Below, one piece after another: positions 5,991-13,018 of a stretch of 13,030 nt of DNA. The position numbers and the translations under genes are program-made. The notes beneath the pieces are model-generated. The model saw only the letters and a list, made by a program, of their open reading frames with translations, did no database searches and had not been told where the DNA came from. Where the stretch lies: the NCBI GenBank assembly GCA_029974855.1, contig JARKQO010000572.1, positions 1 through 13,030 of the forward strand, written 5' to 3'. Every line of letters starts with the position of its first letter. Positions within the stretch are counted from its first letter, which is position 1. Source of the stretch: Eubacteriales bacterium. GTDB lineage: Bacteria; Bacillota_A; Clostridia; Christensenellales; Aristaeellaceae.

Positions 5991-6646
5991 TGCGCAGCCG
6001 TTTTGACGAGCAGTTGACCCAGCTCAACAACCACCTGATCGAAATGGGGGCTTTGGTGGAAAACGCCATTGCCCAGGCGGTGAAGGCCCTCCAGGAGCAG
6101 GACCTGCCCGCGGCCCGAAAAATCGCCGAAAGCGACTCCATCATCGACGAGAAGGAAAAGGAAATCGAAAGCCTGTGCCTGAAGCTCCTGCTGGGGCAGC
6201 AGCCCGTGGCCCGGGATTTGCGCCTCATCTCCACGGCGCTGAAGATGATCACGGATTTGGAGCGCATCGGGGACCAGGCGGCGGACATCGCGGAGCTGTG
6301 CGTATACCTGTCCGAGAAGCCCTACATTCAAAAGCTGGAGCACATCAGCCAGATGGCAAGCGCCACCAGCCAGATGGTTACCGGCAGCATCGACGCCTAT
6401 GTGCGCAAGGATTTGGCCTTGGCCCAGTGGGTCATCGGCCAGGACGACGTGGTGGACGAGCTGTACCTCACCGTGAAAAAGGACCTGATCCGCCTGGTCC
6501 ATGAAAACGCCGACAACGGGGAGCAGGCCTTTGACCTGATGCAGATTGCCAAGTATTTCGAGCGCATCGGGGACCATGCGGTGAACGTGGCGGAATGGGT
6601 GATCTTCTCCATCACGGGGAAGCACCAGAACGCCCAGGTGCTCTAG
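5987..6646 (+). CDS. phoU: Phosphate signalling protein PhoU
   Basis: This 219-residue protein is of normal length, with the two tandem three-helix bundles of the family. Each bundle carries a metal-binding E-x3-D motif: [11 protein letters not shown] (E92, D96, D100) and [11 protein letters not shown] (E192, D196, N200). PhoU connects the PstSCAB transporter to the PhoR kinase and restrains kinase activity when phosphate is plentiful; it acts at the membrane from the cytoplasm. The start could be the first or second of two adjacent ATG codons. GGGAGG six to seven bases upstream fits either, and the first gives the ATGA overlap with pstB seen at the other junctions. A 17-base identical stretch codes for both motifs, exactly 300 bases apart. 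Confidence 0.95.
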   Translation: MMRSRFDEQLTQLNNHLIEMGALVENAIAQAVKALQEQDLPAARKIAESDSIIDEKEKEIESLCLKLLLGQQPVARDLRLISTALKMITDLERIGDQAADIAELCVYLSEKPYIQKLEHISQMASATSQMVTGSIDAYVRKDLALAQWVIGQDDVVDELYLTVKKDLIRLVHENADNGEQAFDLMQIAKYFERIGDHAVNVAEWVIFSITGKHQNAQVL

Positions 6647-6668
6647 GGAAGCGCGCATCAGAAGTTGA

Positions 6669-6684
6669 CGCCCACCCATGGGCG
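6669..6684 (+). repeat. Short hairpin before the CPBP gene
   Basis: CGCCCA (6669-6674) and TGGGCG (6679-6684) are perfect complements around CCCA. The right arm ends directly before the AGGTGAG ribosome binding site of the CPBP gene. There is no T run, so it is not a terminator. It could affect translation start or message stability at the only real gap in the first half of the operon. Confidence 0.4.
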
Positions 6685-6694
6685 AGGTGAGAAT

Positions 6695-7378
6695 ATGCAA
6701 GAGAACCAGACCATCAGCAATCCCCCCGAAGCATCTACCGGCAGCTATGCCTGGATTCTTATGTTTGCCTTTCTCATGGTCCTGTGGGTTGCCGCGTGGG
6801 TCCTGAAGCTGGCCATCACCGGGCATATGGCGTTTTTCGCGACCCCTGGGGGGAACTTTCTGTATTGGACGCTGGCGAAGGTGCTGATTTGGATCCTTCC
6901 CTCCCTTTGGCTGGTCAGACGATCCGGACGCAAAGTCCGGAGCCTGTTTCATTTTCACCTATGGAGGAAATACCTTCCCTGGGGGTGCGCCATCGGTGGG
7001 TTCCTGGTTGTGTTGAACGCCGCCGGCCATTTCATGAAACGGACCCCCTTGCTTCCAAGCGAGCTGACCTTTCCCCTGGTCAACGTCATTGTGATTGCCC
7101 CGATCTTTGAGGAGTTCACCATGCGCGGGGCCATTTACACCGCCTTGAGGGAAAGGCATTCCTTTCTGCTAGCAAACAGCGTCACCGCCTTGCTGTTTGT
7201 GCTGCTCCATTGCCCGGGCTGGTATTTTATGGGCAGCCTGTGGATAAACCTCACAACGCCTTTGGGCGGCGCTTTGACCATCTATCTCATAGGATGGCTC
7301 TGCGGGCTGGCGGCGGAGCGCGGGAAGTCCGTTTTGGCAGCCATGATTGTCCACTTCGCCAATAATCTTACCTCATAA
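6695..7378 (+). CDS. CPBP-family intramembrane metalloprotease (CAAX protease/Abi type)
   Basis: This 227-residue integral membrane protein has about six to seven hydrophobic segments. All the catalytic motifs of the CPBP family are visible: EEFTMRG (E139, E140, R144), FVLLH (F168, H172), and HFANN near the C-terminus (H220, N224). Members cleave prenylated CAAX proteins in eukaryotes; in bacteria, roles include bacteriocin immunity and maturation or regulated proteolysis of membrane proteins. The substrate here is unknown. I chose the ATG at 6695 after GAGGTGAG, not a TTG 30 bases earlier. It sits between phoU (48-base gap) and phoP (39-base gap) with no terminator on either side, so it is probably transcribed with the phosphate genes. 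Its G+C content looks somewhat lower than that of its neighbours. Confidence 0.88.
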   Translation: MQENQTISNPPEASTGSYAWILMFAFLMVLWVAAWVLKLAITGHMAFFATPGGNFLYWTLAKVLIWILPSLWLVRRSGRKVRSLFHFHLWRKYLPWGCAIGGFLVVLNAAGHFMKRTPLLPSELTFPLVNVIVIAPIFEEFTMRGAIYTALRERHSFLLANSVTALLFVLLHCPGWYFMGSLWINLTTPLGGALTIYLIGWLCGLAAERGKSVLAAMIVHFANNLTS

Positions 7379-7417
7379 GCCGGACAGGGCGTCCAGTTGA
7401 ATCTAGGAGGCGAGGTC

Positions 7418-8095
7418 ATGCTTCGGGTATCCCTGGTGGAGGATGACGACAACATCCGGGAGCTGGTGTGCTACGCCCTGCGCTCCGCCGGCTTTGAGGC
7501 GGAGGGCTTTGCCGAGGCCCGGAGCTTTTGGGACGCGCTTCCCGCCCATCCGCCGGACTTTGTCCTGCTGGACATCATGCTCCCCGGGGAGGACGGCCTT
7601 TCCATCCTGAAGCGGCTGCGGGCTGCTGAAGCCACCCGGAAGCTGCCGATTATTCTGCTTACCGCCAAGGGCCAGGAGCACGAGAAAATTCGCGGCCTGG
7701 ATTTGGGGGCGGACGATTATGTCACCAAGCCCTTTTCCGTGATGGAGCTGCTGTCCCGGGTGAAGGCGGTGCTGCGCCGCACGGTTGGAGAGAACGGCTC
7801 CCAGTTCACCGTGGGGGATATCCGCCTCTCTGTGGACCGGCGCAGCGTCACCGCCCAGGACCGGGAGGTGGCGCTTACCTATACGGAGTTCGAGCTGCTG
7901 CACTACCTGGCCCAAAACCCCGGCATCGTCCTTTCCCGGGAGCGGCTGATGGAGCGGATTTGGGGCATTGACGCGGACCTTGCCAGCCGCACCGTGGACA
8001 TGCATATCAAATCCCTGCGGCAGAAGCTGGGCCCGGCAGGGGGGCAGATTCAGACCGTCCGGGGCGTGGGCTACAAAATGGAGGCAGGGGGATGA
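7418..8095 (+). CDS. phoP: Phosphate-response regulator, PhoP/PhoB type (OmpR family)
   Basis: This 225-residue response regulator has an N-terminal receiver domain, with acidic pocket E8-D9-D10, phosphoacceptor D52 in LLDIMLP, T82 and K104 in VTKPF. A C-terminal winged-helix DNA-binding domain follows (about 128-225), with the LTYTEFELLHYLAQNPG and VDMHIKSLRQKLG blocks of the OmpR/PhoB class. It should bind the TTTACA repeats before pstS once phosphorylated by the next gene product. The start is ATG after an ideal AGGAGG (7405-7410); a TTG seven codons earlier would include that ribosome site and is rejected. The ATGA overlap with the kinase gene indicates coupled translation. The assignment to phosphate rests on context and PhoR-like partner architecture; an unrelated OmpR-type regulator is less likely. 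Confidence 0.88.
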   Translation: MLRVSLVEDDDNIRELVCYALRSAGFEAEGFAEARSFWDALPAHPPDFVLLDIMLPGEDGLSILKRLRAAEATRKLPIILLTAKGQEHEKIRGLDLGADDYVTKPFSVMELLSRVKAVLRRTVGENGSQFTVGDIRLSVDRRSVTAQDREVALTYTEFELLHYLAQNPGIVLSRERLMERIWGIDADLASRTVDMHIKSLRQKLGPAGGQIQTVRGVGYKMEAGG

Positions 8096-9735
8096 AAAAG
8101 AAGATTCTGCGGAGCATGATGCTGCTTTCGGTGCTGGGGCTTCTCCTTGGCACCGCGGCCCTCTGCGGCGCTTTTTACGGGCAGCTCTCCGCCTCTGTGC
8201 GGAAAGAGCTGAAGGAGCGGGCCTGGGTCTTCAAGGATATCCTGGACAAGAATCCCCAGGCCTACGCCTCCCTCTCCCCCGCGGATATGCGGGTTACCTT
8301 GGTGGCCCCGGACGGGTCTGTGATCTATGACGACGACGAGAGCCCCCAGGCCATGGGCAACCACGGGGACCGCCAGGAGGTCCTCCAGGCCCTGGCCCAG
8401 GGGGCAGGGGAGAGCAAGCGCTTCTCCTCCACCCTGCGGCAGGAAACCTACTATTATACCCTCCGCCTGGAGGACGGCAGCGTGCTGCGCCTGGCCAAAA
8501 CCGCCAGCAGCATATTGGGCCTATTCTACGGTATTCTGCCCTATGCGGCGTTGATCCTCCTGGGCCTGCTGCTGCTGAGCCAGCTGCTGGCCCGCCGGCT
8601 CACCCAAAGCATCGTGGCCCCCATCAACAGCCTGGACCCGGAGGAGGCTTTGGCCGTTCCTTACGACGAGCTGGCCCCCTTTGCCCGCACCATCGGCAGG
8701 CAGCGCCGGCAGATCCAGGCCCAGCTGGAGGACCTTCAGCGCGGCGGCAAAACCACCCAGGCCATCATCAGCAGCATGCGGGAGGGCATCGCTTTGGTGG
8801 ACCCCAAGGGTATGATCCTTTCCGTCAACCAAAGCGCTCTGGCGGCCTTTGACCACCAAGGGGACATGGCGGGCAAAAGCGTGCTGGAGCTGTTCCGGGA
8901 TGTGGAGCTGTCCGCCCGGGTCCAGGGGGCCCTGAAGGGCCAATATGCCCAGGCGGAATACCAGCACCTGGGCCGGGTCTACCAGGTGCTGTTCAGCCCC
9001 GCCGCCGGGGGCGGGGCCATGGTGCTGCTGCTGGACGTGACGGAGCGGGCCCTGGGAGAGCGGATGCGCCGGGAGTTCACCGCCAATGTGACCCATGAGC
9101 TGAAAACCCCCCTCCCCAGCAACTCCGGCTATGCGGAGATGATCGCCGGGGGCATGGTACAGGAGCCGGAGCTACAGCAGTTCGCGGCCCGCATACATAG
9201 CGAGGCGGCCCGGCTGCTGGCCCTCATCGATGACATTTTGCTGCTGTCCCAGTTGGACGAGGCCCAGGGCGAGGCCTTCACCCAGCGGGTGAACCTGGCC
9301 CAGGTGGCCCGGGAAGCGGCCCGGGCTCTGGAGGAGAAGGCGGCCCAGGCCCGGGTGGCGGTCAGCGTACAGGCCCCGGATACCTGGGTGCATGGCAGGG
9401 AAACCATGCTCTACGAGATGCTCCGCAACCTGTTGGATAACGCCATCAAATACAACAAGCCCGGGGGCAGCGTAACCGTCACTGTGGCCCGGCAGGAGGG
9501 CCAGGCCCTCCTCACCGTGGCCGACACCGGGATGGGCATTCCCAAGGAGCACCAAAGCCGGGTTTTTGAGCGCTTCTACCGGGTGGACGCTTCCCATTCC
9601 AAAAAGACCGGGGGTACGGGCCTGGGGCTGTCCATCGTCAAGCACGCGGCGGCGGCCCATGGGGGCTCTTTGAGCCTGAAAAGCGCCCCGGGCCGGGGCA
9701 CGGAGATCAGCGTGACGCTGCCGCTTTTTCAGTGA
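8092..9735 (+). CDS. phoR: Sensor histidine kinase PhoR
   Basis: This 547-residue membrane kinase is the cognate partner of the regulator just upstream. The order is TM1 (about 7-29), an extracytoplasmic domain of about 110 residues, TM2 (about 141-166), a degenerate HAMP-like linker, a PAS domain (about 218-315), HisKA and HATPase_c. The phosphoacceptor is H335 in FTANVTHELKTPL. The ATP-binding boxes are NLLDNAIKY (N446, N450), DTGMGIP (478-484), FERFYR, and GGTGLGLSIV (507-516). TM-PAS-HisKA architecture next to pst-phoU is the standard Gram-positive PhoR plan. After the H-box, the usual T-S-I-S reads P-S-N-S, which is unusual at a conserved place. No terminator is obvious after the stop. 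Confidence 0.9.
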   Translation: MKKKILRSMMLLSVLGLLLGTAALCGAFYGQLSASVRKELKERAWVFKDILDKNPQAYASLSPADMRVTLVAPDGSVIYDDDESPQAMGNHGDRQEVLQALAQGAGESKRFSSTLRQETYYYTLRLEDGSVLRLAKTASSILGLFYGILPYAALILLGLLLLSQLLARRLTQSIVAPINSLDPEEALAVPYDELAPFARTIGRQRRQIQAQLEDLQRGGKTTQAIISSMREGIALVDPKGMILSVNQSALAAFDHQGDMAGKSVLELFRDVELSARVQGALKGQYAQAEYQHLGRVYQVLFSPAAGGGAMVLLLDVTERALGERMRREFTANVTHELKTPLPSNSGYAEMIAGGMVQEPELQQFAARIHSEAARLLALIDDILLLSQLDEAQGEAFTQRVNLAQVAREAARALEEKAAQARVAVSVQAPDTWVHGRETMLYEMLRNLLDNAIKYNKPGGSVTVTVARQEGQALLTVADTGMGIPKEHQSRVFERFYRVDASHSKKTGGTGLGLSIVKHAAAAHGGSLSLKSAPGRGTEISVTLPLFQ

Positions 9736-9781
9736 AGAAATCCACCCTTTTTTTGGCGGCTTTTAGCCCTAAAATTCCATC

Positions 9782-9810
9782 TGTCTTTTTTCTCGGGGAC
9801 ATGCTATAAT
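9782..9810 (+). promoter_or_regulatory. Extended -10 promoter for the potassium importer gene
   Basis: A perfect TATAAT (9805-9810) is preceded by TGC, giving TGnTATAAT. The -35 candidate TGTCTT (9782-9787), 17 bases upstream, is poor, which is acceptable with an extended -10. The site lies 42 bases before the GTG start, so the untranslated leader is only about 35 bases. Confidence 0.6.
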
Positions 9811-9851
9811 GTGTCGCTCTTAAGCGATATCATTGAAGGAAGTGTCATCCT

Positions 9852-11693
9852 GTGTCCGGGAAACTAAAACGGCTTCTTCTGGGGAAGCCGCTGAAAACCG
9901 AGGAGCTCCACCACGAAAAACTCAACGTGTTCTGGGGCTTGCCCATCATGGCCAGCGACGCCATCTCCTCCGTGGCCTACGCCGTGGAGGAAATTCTATG
10001 GGTGCTGGTGATTGCGGTGGGCCTGCTGGCGTACCAATCCCTGTTCTATGTGGCCGTGGTCATCGTGGTGCTGCTGATGATTCTGGTGTTCTCCTACCGG
10101 CAGACCATTGACGCCTATCCCAACGGCGGCGGTTCCTACACCGTGGCCCACCAAAACCTGGGGGAAATTCCAGGTCTGGTGGCCGGCTCCTCTTTGGTCA
10201 TCGACTACATCCTCACCGTGGCCGTCAGCATTTCCGCGGGTACCGCCGCCATCATCTCCGCCTTCCCCTCCTTGTATCCCTATAGCGTCCATATCTCCGT
10301 AGGCTTCATTCTCTTTATGACTTTGGTAAACCTGAGGGGTGTCCGGGAGTCGGCGCGGGTATTCGCTTTTCCCACCTATGTGTTCATCTTTTCCATGCTG
10401 GCCATGATCCTCACCGGGGCGGTGAAGGTTTTCATTCTGGGCTATCAGCCCGAGGCCCTCATGGAGATTCCCAAGGCCAGCGAGGAGCTCACCTTCTTTT
10501 TGCTGGTGCGGGCTTTTGCCGCTGGCTGCGCCGGGTTGTCCGGCGTGGAGGCGGTCAGCAACGCCATCCCCAACTTCAAGGCGCCTGCCCAAAAGCACGC
10601 CAAGCAGGTGCTGGCGCTCCTGGCCCTGTGCGTGGTGCTGATCTTCGGGGGCACCTCCTTCATGGCCACAGTGTTCCACGCTGTGCCCAACCACGAGTTC
10701 ACCGTGCTGTCCCAAATCTCCCGGCAGATCTTTGGCAACGGCTTCATGTTCTACCTGCTGCAAGGGGCCACCTCCATCATTTTGATTATGGCCGCCAACA
10801 CCGCCTATGCGGATCTGCCCATGCTGATGTCCCTGCTGGGCCGGGACGGGTATGCCCCCCGGCAGTTCTCCATGCGGGGGGAGCGGCTGAGCTTCTCCAA
10901 CGGCATCATCGCCTTGGGCATCGCCTCGGGGGTGCTGGTGGTCCTTTTCGGGGGCAAGACTCATTCCCTGGTGCCCCTGTATTCTGTGGGGGTGTTCATC
11001 TCCTTCACCCTGTCCCAAACCGGCATGCTGGCCCGGTGGCTGCGCACCAAGGGCCCCGGCTGGAAGCACAAGGCCTTGGTCAACGGCTTCGGCTCCGTCC
11101 TCTCCTTGGTGGCCTTTTTGTTCATCGCGGAGAGCAAGTTCTCCCAGGGGGCATGGATCTCGCTGCTGCTGATCGCCATTTTGGTGAGCCTGATGAAGCT
11201 GACCCATCATCACTACAAGGACATCAGCCGCCAGCTGGCCCTGTCCCCGGAGGCGGTGGCTAAGGAAACCAAATTCCTGGGGCTCAACAAGCACATGATC
11301 GTGGTGATCAGCAGCCTGAACAAAGCCTCCCTGAAGGCCATCAACTACGCCCGGGCCCTGAGCGCGGATATCAACCTGGTGGCCTTCAACGTGGCCATCG
11401 ATGAGGAGAAGGCCGACGCCCTGCGCAAAAAGTGGGAGGAGTGCCGCATGACCATCCCGCTGATCATCAAATACTCCCCCTACCGGGAGATTATCGGCCC
11501 TTTGATGGAATACCTGGAGTCTGAGGAGCACGCCTCCCAGCCCGGGGACATGATCACCGTGGTGGTGCCCCAGTTTGTGGTGGATTCCGCCTGGAAGAAC
11601 ATCTTCCACAACCAGACCGGGTATGCCCTGCGCCGCCGCATGCTCCACGACCGGCATATCGCCATTATTACGGTGCCCTATGTGTTGAATTGA
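9852..11693 (+). CDS. kimA: KimA-like APC-superfamily potassium importer
   Basis: This 613-residue protein follows Bacillus KimA (YdaO) closely across its length, as far as I can align from memory. It has an N-terminal KRLLLGKPLK, about 12 membrane segments (roughly 28-440) and a cytoplasmic USP-like domain (about 450-613) ending NQTGYALRRRM...ITVPYVLN. D36 in MASDAISSVAY and D118 in LVIDYILT correspond to acidic residues that I recall as important for transport in KimA. The family imports K+ by proton symport and is shut by cyclic di-AMP binding the cytoplasmic domain. The start is GTG after GAAGGAAG, with the conserved N-terminus in frame. It has its own promoter and a strong terminator. 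A general amino-acid permease is the alternative, less likely given the C-terminal domain. Confidence 0.85.
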   Translation: MSGKLKRLLLGKPLKTEELHHEKLNVFWGLPIMASDAISSVAYAVEEILWVLVIAVGLLAYQSLFYVAVVIVVLLMILVFSYRQTIDAYPNGGGSYTVAHQNLGEIPGLVAGSSLVIDYILTVAVSISAGTAAIISAFPSLYPYSVHISVGFILFMTLVNLRGVRESARVFAFPTYVFIFSMLAMILTGAVKVFILGYQPEALMEIPKASEELTFFLLVRAFAAGCAGLSGVEAVSNAIPNFKAPAQKHAKQVLALLALCVVLIFGGTSFMATVFHAVPNHEFTVLSQISRQIFGNGFMFYLLQGATSIILIMAANTAYADLPMLMSLLGRDGYAPRQFSMRGERLSFSNGIIALGIASGVLVVLFGGKTHSLVPLYSVGVFISFTLSQTGMLARWLRTKGPGWKHKALVNGFGSVLSLVAFLFIAESKFSQGAWISLLLIAILVSLMKLTHHHYKDISRQLALSPEAVAKETKFLGLNKHMIVVISSLNKASLKAINYARALSADINLVAFNVAIDEEKADALRKKWEECRMTIPLIIKYSPYREIIGPLMEYLESEEHASQPGDMITVVVPQFVVDSAWKNIFHNQTGYALRRRMLHDRHIAIITVPYVLN

Positions 11694-11710
11694 GGATAGG
11701 AAAAGACCTG

Positions 11711-11747
11711 AAGGCCCGGGGGAGCGGCGGCTCCCCCGGGCCTTTTT
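11711..11747 (+). terminator. Strong intrinsic terminator after the potassium importer
   Basis: A perfect 15-bp stem, AAGGCCCGGGGGAGC (11711-11725) with its complement at 11730-11744, closes a four-base GGCG loop and runs into TTTTT (11743-11747). It begins 18 bases after the stop codon of the importer gene. Confidence 0.92.
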
Positions 11748-11795
11748 CGCATCCTAGAGGGGGCCGGGGGAGAACGGACCTTTCCAAAAACTCCC

Positions 11796-11824
11796 TTGAC
11801 TTTCCCCCACTTTTCTTATATAAT
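11796..11824 (+). promoter_or_regulatory. Near-consensus promoter of the Rrf2/HD operon
   Basis: TTGACT (11796-11801) and a perfect TATAAT (11819-11824) are separated by 17 bases, so the promoter should be strong unless repressed. The expected start point, around 11831, falls on the left arm of the inverted repeat described next. Confidence 0.85.
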
Positions 11825-11830
11825 GTTCTA

Positions 11831-11859
11831 AACATATATGCTTTATTTGTGTATATGTT
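11831..11859 (+). promoter_or_regulatory. Dyad operator, probably for the Rrf2 regulator itself
   Basis: AACATATA (11831-11838) and TATATGTT (11852-11859) form a perfect 8-bp inverted repeat with a 13-base spacer. The arm centres are 21 bases apart, two helical turns. It starts seven bases after the -10 box and ends 20 bases before the start codon, the right position to block transcription. Rrf2 proteins are dimeric winged-helix regulators that bind such dyads, so autorepression is the simple reading. Confidence 0.6.
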
Positions 11860-11879
11860 CCAGGAAAGGAGTTCTTCCC

Positions 11880-12326
11880 ATGAAAATATCTTCCAAGGGC
11901 CGCTACGCCCTGGCCTGTATGATCCACATGGCGCAAAGCGCCAACCAAACCGAAAGCGTAACGCTGCTGGCCCTATCCCGGAGGCTGGACATCTCCAAAA
12001 TCTATCTGGAGCAGGTGTTTTCCCTGCTGAGGCGCGCCGGGCTGGTAGGCTCCATCAAAGGGGCCCAGGGGGGCTATCTCCTGGCCCGGCCTCCGGAGGA
12101 AATCTCCGCCTACGAGGTTCTCTGGGCCACGGAAACCGCTTTGCTGGAGGCGGTGGAGGACACGGTGCCTTCCGCCGCCCCGGGCATTGAAAAGGCCATG
12201 CGAAATCTGCTGTTCACCCCCATGAACCAGGCCCTGGAAGGGCAGCTGCGGGGTGTTTCCCTGCTGCAGCTGGCCCGGGAGGCCGAAAAGGAATCCCCCC
12301 AGGAAGGCTACATGTACTACGTGTAG
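11880..12326 (+). CDS. Rrf2-family transcriptional regulator
   Basis: This 148-residue protein has a clear Rrf2 winged-helix N-terminus: MKISSKGRYALACMIHMA, then LSRRLDISKIYLEQVFSLLRRAGLV (32-56), where the YLEQ recognition-helix pattern matches IscR, then the wing GAQGGYLLARP (61-71). IscR and NsrR bind an iron-sulfur cluster through three Cys in the region after the wing. This protein has only one Cys (C13), inside the first helix, so it probably senses something else or works without a cluster. The start is the ATG after GGAAAGGAG. A TTG 42 bases upstream is rejected because it lies inside the dyad and ahead of the conserved MKIS start. It sits 39 bases before the HD-domain gene and likely controls it. 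Confidence 0.9.
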   Translation: MKISSKGRYALACMIHMAQSANQTESVTLLALSRRLDISKIYLEQVFSLLRRAGLVGSIKGAQGGYLLARPPEEISAYEVLWATETALLEAVEDTVPSAAPGIEKAMRNLLFTPMNQALEGQLRGVSLLQLAREAEKESPQEGYMYYV

Positions 12327-12365
12327 GCAGCCCGGGAGACACCATACAAGCAAGGAGAGAGGAAC

Positions 12366-12926
12366 ATGAAGGAACTGACCCGGGAGGCCGCCTGGGCGCT
12401 GCTCATGGAATACAACCAGGAGGAATTCCACTTACAACACGCCCAGACCCTGGAATTTGTGATGCGCTGGTTCGCCCGGACCCTGGGCTACGGGGAGGAG
12501 GCGGATTTCTGGGCCTTGGTGGGCCTGCTCCACGACCTGGATTTTGAGCGGTATCCCGGGGAACACTGCCTGAAGCAGCAGGAGATCATGCGGGAGCATG
12601 GCCTGCCGGAACGGCTGATCCGCGCCACGGCCAGCCACGGCTACGGCATCACCGTGGACATCCTGCCGGAGCACCCCATGGAAAAGGTGCTCTACGCGGT
12701 GGACGAACTTACCGGCCTCATCGGCGCGGCGGCTTTGATTCGCCCCTCCAAAAGCGTACAAGACCTGGAGGTGAAGTCCCTGATAAAGAAGTACAAGACC
12801 CCCAGCTTTGCCGCGGGCTGCTCCCGGGAGGTGATCCAGCGGGGCGCGGAGATGCTGGGCTGGGAGCTGGAGCACTTGATGGAGCAGACCATTCTGGCCA
12901 TGCGGGCCTGGGAGGAGGCCCGATAA
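12366..12926 (+). CDS. HD-superfamily hydrolase
   Basis: This 186-residue cytoplasmic protein has the metal-binding pattern of HD phosphohydrolases: H25 in FHLQHA, H56-D57 in LVGLLHDLDFERYP, H91 in TASHGYG, and D113 in YAVDELTG. It resembles the small single-domain HDIG proteins grouped under COG2316 'predicted HD-superfamily hydrolase', as I remember them. The helix 'FVMRWFARTLGYGEEADFW' before the HD pair is typical of that group. The reaction is unknown; HD enzymes generally cleave phosphate esters of nucleotides. The ATG has AAGGAGAGAGG upstream and there is no terminator after the Rrf2 gene, so the two form an operon. The C-terminal third (SREVIQRGAEMLGWELEHLMEQ) looks like an amphipathic helical cap. 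Confidence 0.85.
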   Translation: MKELTREAAWALLMEYNQEEFHLQHAQTLEFVMRWFARTLGYGEEADFWALVGLLHDLDFERYPGEHCLKQQEIMREHGLPERLIRATASHGYGITVDILPEHPMEKVLYAVDELTGLIGAAALIRPSKSVQDLEVKSLIKKYKTPSFAAGCSREVIQRGAEMLGWELEHLMEQTILAMRAWEEAR

Positions 12927-12989
12927 GGGCCTCTGGTCCGGATCCCGCCGTCCCCCGGGTGGTTTTTGCAAAGGAATGTGAAAATTCTC

Positions 12990-13018
12990 TTGACAAAGAC
13001 ATCCCTGCGGCATACAAT
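12990..13018 (+). promoter_or_regulatory. Consensus promoter for a gene beyond the right edge
   Basis: A perfect TTGACA (12990-12995) and TACAAT (13013-13018, 5/6) are separated by 17 bases. Transcription would start around 13025, just inside the window, and the gene it drives is not visible. The 60 bases between the HD gene and this promoter hold no convincing terminator. Confidence 0.8.

Noticed and set aside
6665..6694. TTG start and TTGACG -35-like element before the CPBP gene
   Set aside because: The TTG has no ribosome site, while the ATG at 6695 does. No -10 box fits the TTGACG at a usable spacing before the gene.
5966..6958. 330-codon antisense open frame opposite phoU and the CPBP gene
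   Set aside because: It runs across two well-supported genes and the gap between them, with shadow-type composition and no ribosome binding site.
9748..9774. T run and TTTTAG-CC-CTAAAA inverted repeat after phoR, considered as a terminator
   Set aside because: The T run precedes the repeat, the stem is AT-rich and the loop is only two bases. I see no credible terminator on the plus strand here.
9736..9851. Cyclic di-AMP (ydaO) riboswitch in front of the potassium importer
   Set aside because: The gap is too short and has no matching conserved blocks that I can see; the likely promoter leaves a leader of only about 35 bases.
9996..11657. 553-codon antisense open frame opposite the potassium importer
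   Set aside because: The composition is Gly/His/Gln-rich without domains or a ribosome site, and the opposite strand is a well-matched KimA-like protein.
12943..12966. CCCG...CGGG followed by TTTTT after the HD gene, considered as a terminator
   Set aside because: The stem is only about four pairs with mismatches beyond. It is too weak to call.
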